Positions 49,923 through 60,123 are shown, counted from the first letter of the stretch. The stretch: DNA of 64,000 bases from Corynebacterium glucuronolyticum (GCA_022772305.1 JALFAQ010000002.1:90137-154136), one strand, 5' to 3'. Notes: generated by a model from the sequence alone, not told the origin. Translations and numbers: made by a program.

Positions 49923-50885
49923 ATGAGGATTCTGTTTGCCGGAACACCGGAGCCGGCCGTAGCCACCTTGGAACGGCTCATTGACTCCGACCACGAGATT
50001 GTCGGCGTAGTCACCCGCCCGGACGCACGTCGTGGGCGCGGCCGCACCTTGCACCCCTCGCCGGTTGCAGACTGCGCCGACAAGCACGGCCTGCAGGTAT
50101 ACAAGCCGGAGACGCTCCGCGGCAATGATGAGTTCGCCACGCTGCTTAGAGACCTCGCTCCCGATTGCGTCCCCGTCATCGCCTACGGCAACCTCATTCC
50201 CGAAGAATTGCTGGACATTCCCACCCACGGGTTTGTCAACGTGCACTATTCTCTTTTGCCCCGCTGGCGTGGAGCTGCTCCCGTCCAGGCAGCGATTGCT
50301 GCCGGAGATGAGGAAACGGGTGCGACCATTTTCCGGATCGATGCTGGTCTCGACACTGGCCCCATCCTGTCGACGGTGACTACTCCGATTTCTGCGCAGG
50401 ATACCGCCGACGATCTTTTGACACGGTTGGCATATGACGGTGCCGATCTCCTCGTCCAGACACTGACAGACCTGGAAAGTGGCGCAGTCACCCCGCAGCC
50501 ACAGGCCGGGGAAGCGACGTACGCACACAAGCTGGACAAAGCGACCGCGCGTATTGATTGGCAACAGCCCGCAGACGTGATTGATCGCCGCATCCGGGCT
50601 TTCACTCCGGCTCCCGGCGCGTGGACCCAATGGGATGGGGACAAGGTCAAGCTTGGCCCCGTGCATCCGCTGCCGTGTACCCAAGAGCCGTCCTCATCAC
50701 TGCCACCGTCTTCACAGGTGAAACTTGCACCTGGTGAGGTGCTCATTGAGAAGAACAACGTGTTCGTGGGGACGGGCTCTGTATCCGTGGCGCTGTCCAC
50801 AGTACAAGCACCAGGTAAGAAGCGGATGGATGCTGCGTCCTGGGGTCGTGGCGTTCATAATCAAGACGGAATCGTGTGGAAGTAG
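49923..50885 (+). CDS. fmt: Methionyl-tRNA formyltransferase
   Basis: This 320-residue enzyme formylates initiator Met-tRNA. It has MRILFAGTPEPAVATLERLI at the start, the formyl-folate site HYSLLPRWRGAAPVQAAI (about 107-124), GATIFRIDAGLDTGPIL, and a C-terminal domain with RIRAFTPAPGAWT. It pairs functionally with def and precedes rsmB by 15 bases. Confidence 0.95.
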   Translation: MRILFAGTPEPAVATLERLIDSDHEIVGVVTRPDARRGRGRTLHPSPVADCADKHGLQVYKPETLRGNDEFATLLRDLAPDCVPVIAYGNLIPEELLDIPTHGFVNVHYSLLPRWRGAAPVQAAIAAGDEETGATIFRIDAGLDTGPILSTVTTPISAQDTADDLLTRLAYDGADLLVQTLTDLESGAVTPQPQAGEATYAHKLDKATARIDWQQPADVIDRRIRAFTPAPGAWTQWDGDKVKLGPVHPLPCTQEPSSSLPPSSQVKLAPGEVLIEKNNVFVGTGSVSVALSTVQAPGKKRMDAASWGRGVHNQDGIVWK

Positions 50886-50900
50886 AAGAGGCAGGAAACC

Positions 50901-52649
50901 ATGAGTGGCGGATTTCGCTCCCGGAGCGCTAAGGGCAGGAAACCACAGCCGGAAAATGGCTCAGTAGGTGGAGATCATTCCTCCTCGACCCGCGAAAACA
51001 CGGGACATGACGGTCGTGCCGGTCGTGATGGCCGCGAAGGTCGCGATGGTCGCGACGGACGGGGTCGAGTGTCCGTAGGCGGACACAAACGTGCCCCGCG
51101 GGCAGAGGACGAGTCGCATGAGCGCACCGGCCGGTCCGGAGATCGCCGGTCGGACAACGGGCGCCATGGCGGCAGGGGACAGCAACGCTTCCAGGGAAAT
51201 GGCCGTGGCAAAGGATTTGGCCGAGACCGGAACCATCGTCGTGGTAACGATAATCGATGCGGTGACAACCGCCGGAATCGTGAACCTGTGCAGGAAGTCC
51301 CGGATGTCGACGTTCCTCGCCTAGTCACCCTTTCTGCTCTCGGAGCTGTTTTCAACGATGGAGCATTTGGCAATATCGCGCTTCCCCGGGAGATTACCGA
51401 AGCGGGACTTTCAGGAAGGGATGCGGCCTTCGCCACGGAAATCGGTTACGGCACCATGCGCATGGTCGGTGTTCTCGATGAGATTATCGGCAGCTGCTCC
51501 AGCCGTCCCCTTGATGAACTCGATCCCATCGTCATCAATGCGCTGCGTATGGGCACCTACCAGCTTCTGTACACGCGGGTGGAAGACCACGCTGCAGTGG
51601 ACACCTCCGTGCGCCTAGTTCCGCAGCGGGTTAAGGGATTTGTCAACGCCATTTTGCGCGCAATCCAGAAGAAGAGCCTCGACGAGTGGATTGGTGAACT
51701 AGCACCGGAGGGCGAGCTTGCTCACCTCGCGTTCCAGACTGGGCACCCCGAGTGGATCGCCCGTAGCTACCGTGCCACGTTGTCGTCGCCCAGTGGTGCA
51801 GCTGGTTCAACAGATACGGTGGAACGAGAGCTGGCCAAGGCATTGGAGGCTGACTCCACGCGCCCGATCGTGCACCTGGCTGCAAAGCCAGGGGAGATTT
51901 CCGCCGACGAACTTTCGCTCATCACCGGTGGCGAGGAGGGACGCTACTCGCCGTACGCGGTGTACCTCGAGGGCGGGAACCCGGCGCACATCGAGCCCGT
52001 GCGGGAAAAGCTCGCTTTTATTCAGGATGAGGGCTCTCAGCTCATCGGTACTGCCCTGGTGCGTGTCGAGGTCGCTGACGATGGTGGTCGGTGGCTCGAC
52101 CTGTGTGCAGGCCCCGGCGGAAAGGCGACGATGATTGGCTCGCTGGCAGCAATCGACGAGGCGACAGTTACGGCTGTTGAGGTGGCTCCCCACCGAGGCG
52201 AGCTCATCCGCAAGGCCACAGAGGGCTTGCCTGTGGACGTTGTTGTTGGTGACGGCCGAACCGTCGAGGTGGGAGGTGACTTTGACCGCGTTCTCGTGGA
52301 CGCGCCGTGCTCCGGGCTGGGATCGCTGCGACGCCGCCAGGAGTCTCGCTGGACGAAGAACGAAGCTGACATTGAGGGTCTGACGCAGCTCCAGTACGAG
52401 CTCTTGGAATCAGGAATTTCTCGGTGCAAGACCGGTGGTGTCGTCGTGTACTCCACCTGTTCACCCGATTTGCGGGAGACTCGCGAGATCGTGGACAAGG
52501 CAGTGGAGAACCTGCCCGTAGAGGAACTGGATGCGCACCCGCTCGTTTCCCCGATGGACAACGTGGGGGAGGAGAAATCTGTACAGATGTGGACGTACCG
52601 CCACGGCACGGATTCACTGTTCTTTGCGGTACTACGAAAGACCGCCTAG
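50901..52649 (+). CDS. rsmB: 16S rRNA m5C methyltransferase RsmB with an RG-rich extension
   Basis: This 582-residue protein combines an N-terminal low-complexity region, a NusB-like RNA-binding domain (about 138-270) and a SAM methyltransferase domain. The latter has LDLCAGPGGKATMIGSL, VDAPCSGLGSLRRRQESRW and VVYSTCSPDLRETREI with the two cysteines typical of RNA m5C enzymes. The first ~140 residues are Arg/Gly/Asp-rich, with repeated RDG units (GRDGREGRDGRDGRGR at about 41-56), much longer than in most relatives and probably RNA-binding. It closes the def-fmt-rsmB operon; a terminator follows. Confidence 0.93.
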   Translation: MSGGFRSRSAKGRKPQPENGSVGGDHSSSTRENTGHDGRAGRDGREGRDGRDGRGRVSVGGHKRAPRAEDESHERTGRSGDRRSDNGRHGGRGQQRFQGNGRGKGFGRDRNHRRGNDNRCGDNRRNREPVQEVPDVDVPRLVTLSALGAVFNDGAFGNIALPREITEAGLSGRDAAFATEIGYGTMRMVGVLDEIIGSCSSRPLDELDPIVINALRMGTYQLLYTRVEDHAAVDTSVRLVPQRVKGFVNAILRAIQKKSLDEWIGELAPEGELAHLAFQTGHPEWIARSYRATLSSPSGAAGSTDTVERELAKALEADSTRPIVHLAAKPGEISADELSLITGGEEGRYSPYAVYLEGGNPAHIEPVREKLAFIQDEGSQLIGTALVRVEVADDGGRWLDLCAGPGGKATMIGSLAAIDEATVTAVEVAPHRGELIRKATEGLPVDVVVGDGRTVEVGGDFDRVLVDAPCSGLGSLRRRQESRWTKNEADIEGLTQLQYELLESGISRCKTGGVVVYSTCSPDLRETREIVDKAVENLPVEELDAHPLVSPMDNVGEEKSVQMWTYRHGTDSLFFAVLRKTA

Positions 52650-52668
52650 CTCGTACCCTCAGGCGTGC

Positions 52669-52700
52669 AAAGTGGAGTCAGGTTTGCCTGGCTCCACTTT
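52669..52700 (+). terminator. def-fmt-rsmB operon terminator
   Basis: AAAGTGGAGTCAGG/CCTGGCTCCACTTT (one mismatch-type pair; 52669-52682 with 52687-52700) closes a 4-base loop and ends with CTGTT. Confidence 0.7.
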
Positions 52701-52769
52701 CTGTTGGGAGATTACCCCGCAACCGGGGAGGTCACATATGCGGTGGGACATTTCCACTGCGAGCATGGC

Positions 52770-52785
52770 TAGTATTGGTGGCATG
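52770..52785 (+). promoter_or_regulatory. -10 box of a leaderless rpe mRNA
   Basis: TAGTAT (52770-52775) lies 7 bases before the ATG (52783), placing the transcript start at or next to the start codon. Confidence 0.4.
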
Positions 52786-53448
52786 ACACTCCCATCTCGT
52801 CCCATCATTGCACCGTCCATCCTGGCTGCGAACTACGCAGCTCTCGGCGAGGACATTGCCAAGGTAGATAACGCTGGCTGGATCCACGTGGACATCATGG
52901 ATGGCCACTTCGTTCCCAATCTGTCCTTCGGACCGGACGTCACGAAGGCCGTCGACGGCGTGACCGATCAGATTCTTGACGTGCACCTCATGATCGAGGA
53001 GCCGGAAAAGTGGGTCGACAACTACATTGAGGCGGGTGCCGACTGCGTCATCTTCCACGTTGAGGCCACGGACGATTCCCGTGCCTTGCTGCAGTCGCTG
53101 CGGGAAAAGGGCGTCCGCGCCGGATTCTCCGTTAAGCCTGGCACGCCGATTGAGGATTACCTGGATCTTGTCGACATTGCCGATCTCGTCCTCGTCATGA
53201 GCGTGGAACCGGGCTTCGGTGGCCAGAAGTTCATGCCCGATATGCTGGAAAAGGTACGGACGCTGCGGGAATACATCGACAAGAAAGGGCTCGATACCCT
53301 CATTGAGATTGACGGTGGTGTCGGCGAGGGGACGATCACCAAGGCCGCCGAGGCCGGCTGTGATGCCTTCGTGGCAGGCTCCGCCGTGTTTGGGCAGGAT
53401 GACCCGCACGCAGCCGTCAACAAGCTAAAGGAGCTGGCAACCCTGTGA
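52783..53448 (+). CDS. rpe: Ribulose-phosphate 3-epimerase
   Basis: This 221-residue TIM barrel interconverts ribulose-5-phosphate and xylulose-5-phosphate. Family signatures are IIAPSILAANYAALG, HVDIMDGHFVPNLSFGPD, VHLMIEEPEKW, SVEPGFGGQKF and LIEIDGGVGEGT. The start ATG gives MTLPSRPIIAPS; longer open frame upstream is not conserved. Its stop overlaps the GTG of ribD by 4 bases, so it is co-translated with the riboflavin genes, which need ribulose-5-phosphate. Confidence 0.95.
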   Translation: MTLPSRPIIAPSILAANYAALGEDIAKVDNAGWIHVDIMDGHFVPNLSFGPDVTKAVDGVTDQILDVHLMIEEPEKWVDNYIEAGADCVIFHVEATDDSRALLQSLREKGVRAGFSVKPGTPIEDYLDLVDIADLVLVMSVEPGFGGQKFMPDMLEKVRTLREYIDKKGLDTLIEIDGGVGEGTITKAAEAGCDAFVAGSAVFGQDDPHAAVNKLKELATL

Positions 53449-54482
53449 CAGTGAGAGGACCACTGACCTCCACTACTGACGACATCCCCGAGGAGCACCG
53501 AGCGGGGATCTCCGCCGCCATCGCCGTCGGCGACGAAGCCGTGGGGCGGGCGCGCCCCAACCCAGCCGTCGGATGCGCGATCGTCGCACACGGAGAGGTC
53601 ATCGCAACCGGCTCGACGCAACAGATCGGCGGACCCCATGCGGAAGTTATGGCCCTGGAGGCTGCGGGCGAGAGGGCTCGCGGGGCAACCGCCTACGTCA
53701 CCCTCGAGCCATGCAACCATACCGGACGCACTGGGCCGTGCTCGCATGCGCTCGTGGAGGCGGGCATCTCCGCCGTGGTGTACCTCACCCCCGACAGGTC
53801 ATCGGAGGCGGCCGCCGGGGGAGCGACCTACCTGGAGAGTCACGGCGTGGATGTCACCTTCGTGCCCGTGACGGTCGGTGCGCTGACCCCGTGGCTGTTC
53901 GCCCAACGCAATCACCGGCCGATGTTCACGGTGAAGGTCGCCCACACACTGGACGGATATGCGGCAGCACTCGACGGCACGAGCCAGTGGATCACGGGGG
54001 AGACCGCCCGGGCTCATGCCCACCGCGATCGCTCGCGACGCGATGCCATCCTCGTGGGAACAGGGACCGCGCTGACCGATAACCCCTCACTGACAGCGCG
54101 AAAGCCGGACGGAAGTCTGTATGAATATCAGCCCGACAAGATCGTGTTCGGCTCCCGGCCACTGCCACGGAATTACCACCTCTTTGAGACCGGCTTTATC
54201 CAAGTGGACACGTTAGACGAGCTCCTGCAGCTGCCGTACAACGACATTCTCGTGGAGGGCGGCCCCGGTGTCCTGTCCACTTTGTTTAGGCATGACCTCG
54301 TGGATACGATTCACTCCTATGTTGCGCCGGCTTTACTCGGCGCGGGAATTCCCCTCGTCTCCCAGGGGTGGGGTACCTCCATGGAAGACATCAAGCGGTT
54401 TAGCCGCACAGACACTATCAATCTGGATGACGATGTGCTCATCGTCTTAGAAAGGCGCGCTACGTGTTTACAGGGCTTGTAG
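53445..54482 (+). CDS. ribD: Riboflavin biosynthesis deaminase/reductase
   Basis: This 345-residue bifunctional enzyme deaminates and then reduces the pyrimidine intermediate of riboflavin. The N-terminal deaminase has zinc ligands in GGPHAEVMAL and VTLEPCNHTGRTGPC. The C-terminal reductase has FTVKVAHTLDGYAAALDGTSQWIT and ILVEGGPGVLSTL. The start is GTG overlapping rpe. Its 3' end overlaps ribE by 19 bases. Confidence 0.95.
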   Translation: MTVRGPLTSTTDDIPEEHRAGISAAIAVGDEAVGRARPNPAVGCAIVAHGEVIATGSTQQIGGPHAEVMALEAAGERARGATAYVTLEPCNHTGRTGPCSHALVEAGISAVVYLTPDRSSEAAAGGATYLESHGVDVTFVPVTVGALTPWLFAQRNHRPMFTVKVAHTLDGYAAALDGTSQWITGETARAHAHRDRSRRDAILVGTGTALTDNPSLTARKPDGSLYEYQPDKIVFGSRPLPRNYHLFETGFIQVDTLDELLQLPYNDILVEGGPGVLSTLFRHDLVDTIHSYVAPALLGAGIPLVSQGWGTSMEDIKRFSRTDTINLDDDVLIVLERRATCLQGL

Positions 54483-55105
54483 AAGAAGTCGGGCAGATCG
54501 CCGGGCTCGAGGCTGCGGATGACTCGGTCATCCTCACCATCGGGGCAGAGCGTGTCCTCGATGGCGTACAGCTGGGTGATTCTATTTCCGTTAACGGCGT
54601 GTGCCTTACGGTGACCGAGTTCACCACCGACACCTTTCACGCCGATGTCATGAAGGAGTCCCTTGACCGCTCCAATCTGGGGGAGCTCTCCGTGGGCTCG
54701 CCCGTCAATCTGGAACGCGCGGTAGAGCTGGGCTCTCGGCTTGGCGGGCACCTCGTGCAGGGACACGTCGATGGCGTGGCGATGCTCGTGAGCCGTACGT
54801 CGGGCAGCCATTGGGAGGTCTTCCGGTTTACGCTTCCGGAAAGCCTAAGCCGATACGTCGTGGAGAAGGGTTCCATTTGCGTCAATGGCACATCCTTGAC
54901 TGTTTCCGGTCTGGGAGAGGGAGAAGAAACCACACCGGAAGCTTCTGCCTGGTTTGAGGTATCCCTTATCCCCACAACACTTCGCGATACAAACCTCGGC
55001 GCGCTGGAGGTCGGCGCGAGCGTCAATATCGAGGTTGACGTGATTGCTAAGTACGTGGAAAAGATGCTTGCACCCGAGGAATTCCACCCGGGCGGGACAG
55101 ACTAA
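54464..55105 (+). CDS. ribE: Riboflavin synthase alpha chain
   Basis: This 213-residue enzyme dismutates two lumazines to one riboflavin. It consists of two similar beta barrels beginning [12 protein letters not shown] and [15 protein letters not shown], with [12 protein letters not shown] and [14 protein letters not shown], each the lumazine-binding type. It starts with GTG inside the end of ribD. Confidence 0.96.
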   Translation: MFTGLVEEVGQIAGLEAADDSVILTIGAERVLDGVQLGDSISVNGVCLTVTEFTTDTFHADVMKESLDRSNLGELSVGSPVNLERAVELGSRLGGHLVQGHVDGVAMLVSRTSGSHWEVFRFTLPESLSRYVVEKGSICVNGTSLTVSGLGEGEETTPEASAWFEVSLIPTTLRDTNLGALEVGASVNIEVDVIAKYVEKMLAPEEFHPGGTD

Positions 55106-55115
55106 GGTGAACACC

Positions 55116-56402
55116 GTGACTGAAAGCGTAAAACTCGATACCGTTGACGAGGCCATTGCCGAGATTGCTGCAGGCAGGCCCGTTGTTGTCGTTGACGACG
55201 AAGACCGCGAGAACGAGGGCGATATTATTTTCGCCGCGGAGAAGGCCACCCCGGAACTCATGGGGTTCCTGGTCCGCTATTCCTCCGGCTACGTCTGTGC
55301 CCCGTTGACTGGAGAAGACTGCGACCGTTTGCATCTTCCTCCCATGGTCCAAAATAACCAGGACGTGCGTGGAACCGCGTACACGGTGACTGTCGACGCA
55401 GCCACAGGGACGACCGGAATTTCAGCGACCTCGCGGTGCGAGACAGTGCGACGCCTAGCAAGCGCGACCTCTACGCCCGATGACTTCACCCGCCCGGGGC
55501 ACGTTGCACCGTTGCGCGCACGCGAGGGCGGTGTCCTTGTACGTGCCGGCCACACAGAAGCATCGATCGATCTTGCCCGCCTGGCGGGGCTGCGTCCTGC
55601 AGGTGTGCTGTGTGAGGTTGTCTCTCAGGACGATCCGACGGATATGGCTCGTCTTCCGGAGCTGCGTCGCTTCGCCGATACGCACGGCTTGAAGCTCATC
55701 TCGATTGCCCAGCTCATCGAGTGGCGGCGCTCCCACGAGAAGCTCGTTGAGCGCGTGGTGGAAACGAAGCTCCCCACGGAGTATGGAGAGTTCAAGGCGT
55801 ACGGCTACACCTCGCTTGTCGACGGCGTAGAACACGTCGCGCTCGTCGCCGGTGAGGTGGGAGACGGCAAGGACATTCTCGTGCGTGTGCATTCGGAGTG
55901 CCTTACGGGTGATGTCTTTGGTTCCCGCCGCTGCGACTGCGGCCAGCAGCTGCATGCCGCGCTGAAGAAGATCCAAGAAGAGGGCCGTGGCGTATTGCTA
56001 TACATGCGCGGCCACGAGGGTCGTGGCATTGGCCTGCTTGCCAAGCTTAAGGCGTACGAGCTGCAGGACAAGGGGGCCGACACCGTCGACGCTAACTTGG
56101 CTCTTGGCTTCCCCGCGGATGCACGCGAGTACGGCACCGGTGCCCAGATCCTGGCTGATCTTGGTGTTAAGAGCCTCAAGCTCATCACCAATAACCCCTG
56201 CAAGCGCGTGGGACTCGACGGGTACGGCCTGGACATCGTGGATCGCGTCCCGATCTCTGTTGAGGTGAGCGAAGACAACTACCGTTACCTGGAGACCAAG
56301 CGCAACAGGATGGGGCACGAGCTGCCGGAACTGGATGAGTTTGCCCACACGCACGAGGACTTCGTCAAGGCTCTGCACGCGAACCACCCCCACAACGACT
56401 GA
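55116..56402 (+). CDS. ribBA: DHBP synthase/GTP cyclohydrolase II fusion
   Basis: This 428-residue fusion makes both early riboflavin precursors. The N-terminal RibB half has [20 protein letters not shown], acting on ribulose-5-phosphate. The C-terminal RibA half (about 215 onward) has [22 protein letters not shown] with the zinc cysteines, [19 protein letters not shown], and ends with a histidine/asparagine-rich tail. I chose the GTG at 55116 with AAGGTG 6 bases upstream; GTG 55107 is an alternative. Confidence 0.95.
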   Translation: MTESVKLDTVDEAIAEIAAGRPVVVVDDEDRENEGDIIFAAEKATPELMGFLVRYSSGYVCAPLTGEDCDRLHLPPMVQNNQDVRGTAYTVTVDAATGTTGISATSRCETVRRLASATSTPDDFTRPGHVAPLRAREGGVLVRAGHTEASIDLARLAGLRPAGVLCEVVSQDDPTDMARLPELRRFADTHGLKLISIAQLIEWRRSHEKLVERVVETKLPTEYGEFKAYGYTSLVDGVEHVALVAGEVGDGKDILVRVHSECLTGDVFGSRRCDCGQQLHAALKKIQEEGRGVLLYMRGHEGRGIGLLAKLKAYELQDKGADTVDANLALGFPADAREYGTGAQILADLGVKSLKLITNNPCKRVGLDGYGLDIVDRVPISVEVSEDNYRYLETKRNRMGHELPELDEFAHTHEDFVKALHANHPHND

Positions 56403-56540
56403 CAGTCACAGAAGCCATTAAGGCCACTGAGAGATGACTGCGGAGCCTCAAAGCCCGCATCATACATTGGTATAGTTTTCTATGTTCTCGCGCTCCGGCC
56501 ACTGTGGTTGGAGCCGACAATCAGCAAAGGAAGTGAAGAG

Positions 56541-57050
56541 ATGTCCGGAGCCGGCCTGCCCACGTTTGGGGCGATTGACGCGACGGGTCTGTCCGTCGCG
56601 GTTGTGTCCTCGACATGGAATGAGGAGATTACCGACATTCTCCATGAACACGCGATCGCAAAGGCAAAGGAGCTGGGCGCGAGCGTCTACGACGTGCGTG
56701 TTGTTGGGGCATTGGAAATCCCCGTGGTCGTTGCCAAGCTGGCTACGCATTTCGATGCCGTCGTGGCCACCGGGTGTGTAGTCAAGGGCGCAACACCACA
56801 CTTCGACTACGTGTGTGACTCGGTGACAGAGGGACTGACTCGCATCGCCCTGGATTCCGGCACCCCAATCGGAAACGGTGTCCTGACCACGAATACGCTG
56901 CAGCAGGCGCAGGAGCGCTCCGGCGTGGAAGGCGCCAGCGAGGATAAGGGCGCGGATGCCATGTTCGCGGCTTTGCATACCGCGTTGACCTTGAAGAAGA
57001 TCGACACGGATCTCACCGGCACCAATGTAGATGGAATCGACGCTCGCTAA
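56541..57050 (+). CDS. ribH: 6,7-Dimethyl-8-ribityllumazine synthase
   Basis: This 169-residue subunit, which forms a pentamer or 60-mer in the family, condenses the pyrimidine with DHBP. It has [58 protein letters not shown] and [14 protein letters not shown]. The ATG at 56541 follows GGAAGTGAAGAG. A promoter-like TATAGT near 56470 and a 138-base gap from ribBA suggest it may also be transcribed separately. Confidence 0.95.
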   Translation: MSGAGLPTFGAIDATGLSVAVVSSTWNEEITDILHEHAIAKAKELGASVYDVRVVGALEIPVVVAKLATHFDAVVATGCVVKGATPHFDYVCDSVTEGLTRIALDSGTPIGNGVLTTNTLQQAQERSGVEGASEDKGADAMFAALHTALTLKKIDTDLTGTNVDGIDAR

Positions 57051-57095
57051 GGGCGCTAGGATACGCGTTAGAACAGGCAATAGAGGAGAATGCAA

Positions 57096-57665
57096 ATGAG
57101 TGAACAGGACACGCCACAGGATTCACACGAGGTGCAGCCGGACGTAGCAGAGACCGCGCCGTCGCAGCCGAGTGAGCGTGACATCACGCGCATGGTTGCG
57201 CTGGATCCCACCATTAGCTCCTCCAAGCCGTGGAAATTCGAGATCCGTTCCCCGTACCTGACCAAAGTGATGATCGTGGTCATGATGCTCGTCGTTCTTG
57301 GCGCCGCCTTCATGACGGTCGCCGCGGGCATGGACGAAAACGGTGCAGCGCTCACTGTCGCCGACGACCTTGCTTTCGTGGGCATCGGTATCATCGGTCT
57401 GTTCCTGTGCCTGCTCATTCGTCGGCCCCGCGTGCGCGCCAATGAGGATGGGGTAGAGGTACGCAACTTCCTGGGCACCCGCTTCTACCCATGGGAGATC
57501 GTCTACGGTCTCGCCTTCCCCAAGGGCGATCGCTGGGCGCGCCTCGAACTTCCCGAGTTCGAATTCGTTCCCATGCTGGCCTTCCAGGCCGGCGACGGCG
57601 AGCACGTCGTCCGCAAGGTGCACGAGTTCCGCGAGCTGGAAAACGCCTACATGCCCGATGAGTAA
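57096..57665 (+). CDS. PH-domain membrane protein
   Basis: This 189-residue protein has a polar N-terminus, two transmembrane helices (about 57-79, TKVMIVVMMLVVLGAAFMTV; about 92-108, FVGIGIIGLFLCLLI), then a bacterial PH-like domain (RRPRVRANEDGVEVRNFLGTRFYPWEIVYGLAFP) matching the bPH_6 group. Function is unknown; it follows ribH in corynebacteria and mycobacteria. The ATG at 57096, preceded by GAGGAG 9 bases up, is preferred over 57090. A terminator follows. Confidence 0.82.
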   Translation: MSEQDTPQDSHEVQPDVAETAPSQPSERDITRMVALDPTISSSKPWKFEIRSPYLTKVMIVVMMLVVLGAAFMTVAAGMDENGAALTVADDLAFVGIGIIGLFLCLLIRRPRVRANEDGVEVRNFLGTRFYPWEIVYGLAFPKGDRWARLELPEFEFVPMLAFQAGDGEHVVRKVHEFRELENAYMPDE

Positions 57666-57676
57666 CTGCTCCTCGT

Positions 57677-57713
57677 TTCCCCGCCCCACAGCCAGGTGGA
57701 GGCGGGGAATTTT
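57677..57713 (+). terminator. Terminator of the rib/PH-domain operon
   Basis: TTCCCCGCC/GGCGGGGAA (57677-57685 with 57701-57709) with an inner CCAC/GTGG helix is followed by TTTTG. Confidence 0.75.
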
Positions 57714-57818
57714 GCTTTGTTGGCTGGTTAGCGGATGATCAATGCTGGGCGGTTTTGCGTGTTCATTCCAGATACAATCCTTAGACCGTTTTTCACTGCC
57801 ATGGCATATCACAGCTTG

Positions 57819-57858
57819 TTATGGCTTGTTTTGGACTGTTACGGCGTGACATGGCAGA
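57819..57858 (+). repeat. Four phased degenerate 10-bp units
   Basis: Units TTATGGCTTG, TTTTGGACTG, TTACGGCGTG and ACATGGCAGA follow one another without gaps, each with GG at positions 5-6 and most ending TG. Confidence 0.5.
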
Positions 57859-57884
57859 GTCCTCGCACCGGGCATTCGGGTGTT

Positions 57885-57895
57885 GCTTGTCGACG
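57885..57895 (-). repeat. Recurrent motif CGTCGACAAGC, intergenic copy
   Basis: The motif reads on the minus strand. It shares 16 consecutive bases, CGTCGACAAGCAACAC, with the copy at 60084 beyond the other end of uvrC. Confidence 0.65.
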
Positions 57896-58060
57896 AGCTG
57901 TTGTCGCCGTGTCTTTTGGTCTCCCGGTTCGTACTCGCCACCGCTAACACACAAAGCAGCACGGCGTGGGGCCGGAGGCGCGGAGGTGTGGAGGTGGGGA
58001 AATAGGAGCGAAGGGGCGGGTGGGCTAGATTGGTTGTAGTCCGTGGAAGGAAGTGTATTT

Positions 58061-60043
58061 GTGGTAGATCCGTTGAGCTATCGTCCGGCACCGGGGACCA
58101 TTCCCGAAGAGCCAGGTGTGTACAAGTTCCGGGATGCGCACAGGACGGTTATTTACGTCGGTAAGGCGAAGAACCTCCGTGCGCGACTTGCTAACTACTT
58201 CCAACCACTACAAGATTTGCACCCGCGGACGCGGCAGATGGTCACCACTGGCGCGTCGGTGGAATGGACCGTCGTGGCCTCCGAGGTGGAGGCGCTACAG
58301 CTCGAATACACGTGGATTAAGAAGTTCGATCCCAAGTTCAACGTCATGTACCGGGACGATAAGACGTACCCGATGCTCGCCGTTTCTCTCAAGGAGCAAT
58401 ATCCCCGCGCGTTTCTCTACCGTGGCCCGCGCCGTAAAGGTGTGCGCTACTTTGGCCCGTATTCTCACGCCTGGGCTATCCGCGAAACTCTCGATTTGCT
58501 CACGCGTGTGTTCCCCATCCGTACGTGCGCTAAAGGGGTGTTTAACCGCCAGCGTCAGCTGGAACGCCCGTGCCTTTTGGGTTACATCGACAAGTGCAGT
58601 GCCCCATGCATTGGGCGCGTGAGTGCAGACGAGCACCGCGAGATTGTCAACGGCTTCTGCTCCTTCATGGCGGGACAGACGGATACCGTGATGAGGAGCC
58701 TGAAGAAGCAGATGAATGAGGCAGCGGAAGCCCTCGACTTTGAGCAGGCGGCGCGACTGCGTGATAACTTGGGGGCGATCTCCAAGGCCATGGAACGGCA
58801 GTCTGTCGTCTTTGGGGACGGTACGGATGCCGATCTTATCGCCTTCGTCACCGACGAGCTGGAGGCTGCCGTCCAGATCTTCCATGTCCGTGGCGGTCGC
58901 ATCCGTGGTCAGCGAGGCTGGGTTGTGGAAAAGGAAGGCGACGAGCCTATCGCCCAACTCATGCAGGACTTCCTCATGCAGTTCTACAACGATGCCAGCC
59001 AGGCACGGGAGGAGACGGCAGTAGAGCTGCAGCGACGTGGAGTTGACCAACTGTCCCACGTGGAGGTGTCGCACAACAGCGTCGTCCCCAGGGAAGTGCT
59101 CGTCCAAGAACTGCCCCTCGATGTCGAGGTGGTCCAGGAACAATTGGAAAAGCTCCGGGGTGCCCAGATTTCGCTGCGTGTGCCACAGCGTGGCGAGAAG
59201 CGGGAGCTCATGGAGGTCGTTGAACGTAACGCCAAGGAAGCGCTGAAGCAGCACAAGCTGAAGCGTGTGGGGGATCTCACCGCCCGCTCTGCTGCCATCG
59301 AACAGCTCAAGGAATACTTGGAGATGGATGACGCGCCGCTGCGCATCGAGTGTACGGATATTTCCCACATCCAGGGCACAGATGTCGTCGCCTCGCTCGT
59401 CGTGTTCGAGGATGGCCTGCCCAAGAAGTCGGACTACCGGCGCTACATCATCCGCGACGAACCGGGAAACGATGTCGCCTCGATCGCCGAGGTCACGCGG
59501 CGTCGCTTCAAGCGCCATAACGAGGACAAACTGGCCATGCCGGAGGACGAGGAATTCACCGACGTGCAGGCCTCCAAACGGTTCGCATACCCACCCCAGC
59601 TGTTCATCGTCGACGGTGGCCTGCCACAGGTTCATGCGGCAGCCGAAGTCTTTGAGGAATTGGGCATCACCGATGTCAAGCTCATCGGGTTGGCGAAGCG
59701 CCTGGAAGAAGTGTGGATTCCCGATGATGACGACCCACTCATTCTCCCGCGCTCGTCGGAGGGACTGTATCTCCTGCAACACCTGCGCGATGAGGCACAC
59801 AGGTTCGCCATCACCTTCCACCGGCAGAAGCGATCCAAGCGTTTGCGTGTGTCTGAGTTGGATTCCATCCGGGGGCTCGGAGCACAGCGGAAGACCGACC
59901 TGGTCAAACACTTCGGCAGCGTGAAGCGACTGAAGCAGGCCAGCATCGAACAAATCGAGGATGTGAAGGGCATTGGCCCCAAGCTCGCCGAGTCGATCTT
60001 CACAGCGCTGCATCCAGATGGGGCAGAGCCGCCCCAAACATAG
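58061..60043 (+). CDS. uvrC: UvrABC excinuclease subunit C
   Basis: This 660-residue nuclease makes both incisions in nucleotide excision repair. It has the GIY-YIG domain ([20 protein letters not shown]), a UVR motif ([19 protein letters not shown]), the RNase H-like 5'-incision domain ([33 protein letters not shown]) and a helix-hairpin-helix pair at the C-terminus ([18 protein letters not shown] and [11 protein letters not shown]). I prefer the GTG at 58061, which lies after GGAAGGAAG; GTG 58043 is possible. I see no LexA box upstream. Confidence 0.96.
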   Translation: MVDPLSYRPAPGTIPEEPGVYKFRDAHRTVIYVGKAKNLRARLANYFQPLQDLHPRTRQMVTTGASVEWTVVASEVEALQLEYTWIKKFDPKFNVMYRDDKTYPMLAVSLKEQYPRAFLYRGPRRKGVRYFGPYSHAWAIRETLDLLTRVFPIRTCAKGVFNRQRQLERPCLLGYIDKCSAPCIGRVSADEHREIVNGFCSFMAGQTDTVMRSLKKQMNEAAEALDFEQAARLRDNLGAISKAMERQSVVFGDGTDADLIAFVTDELEAAVQIFHVRGGRIRGQRGWVVEKEGDEPIAQLMQDFLMQFYNDASQAREETAVELQRRGVDQLSHVEVSHNSVVPREVLVQELPLDVEVVQEQLEKLRGAQISLRVPQRGEKRELMEVVERNAKEALKQHKLKRVGDLTARSAAIEQLKEYLEMDDAPLRIECTDISHIQGTDVVASLVVFEDGLPKKSDYRRYIIRDEPGNDVASIAEVTRRRFKRHNEDKLAMPEDEEFTDVQASKRFAYPPQLFIVDGGLPQVHAAAEVFEELGITDVKLIGLAKRLEEVWIPDDDDPLILPRSSEGLYLLQHLRDEAHRFAITFHRQKRSKRLRVSELDSIRGLGAQRKTDLVKHFGSVKRLKQASIEQIEDVKGIGPKLAESIFTALHPDGAEPPQT

Positions 60044-60083
60044 AAACAAGGAACCGTAAGGGGAGAGCAGTGGGTACTACGGG

Positions 60084-60095
60084 GCGTCGACAAGC
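60084..60095 (+). repeat. Recurrent motif GCGTCGACAAGC, intergenic copy
   Basis: The copy lies in the uvrC-rapZ gap and shares 16 consecutive bases with the 57885 copy in opposite orientation. Confidence 0.65.
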
Positions 60096-60123
60096 AACAC
60101 ACGGAAACGTTGCGCAGAAACGG

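Larger units (their letters stand above)
57714..58060. other. uvrC upstream region
   Basis: No gene is seen. The region contains four imperfect 10-base units (57819-57858), one copy of the recurrent CGTCGACAAGC motif (57885-57895, minus orientation), and a GGAAGGAAG ribosome binding site before uvrC. The long G+A-rich stretch ahead of it has no clear structure. Confidence 0.45.

Noticed and set aside
52600..53444. Possible FMN riboswitch before the riboflavin genes
   Set aside because: The FMN element consensus is absent and the rpe start is too close to the preceding terminator for a long leader.
58295..60049. 584-codon open frame on the minus strand
   Set aside because: It is antisense to uvrC, which has all its domains.
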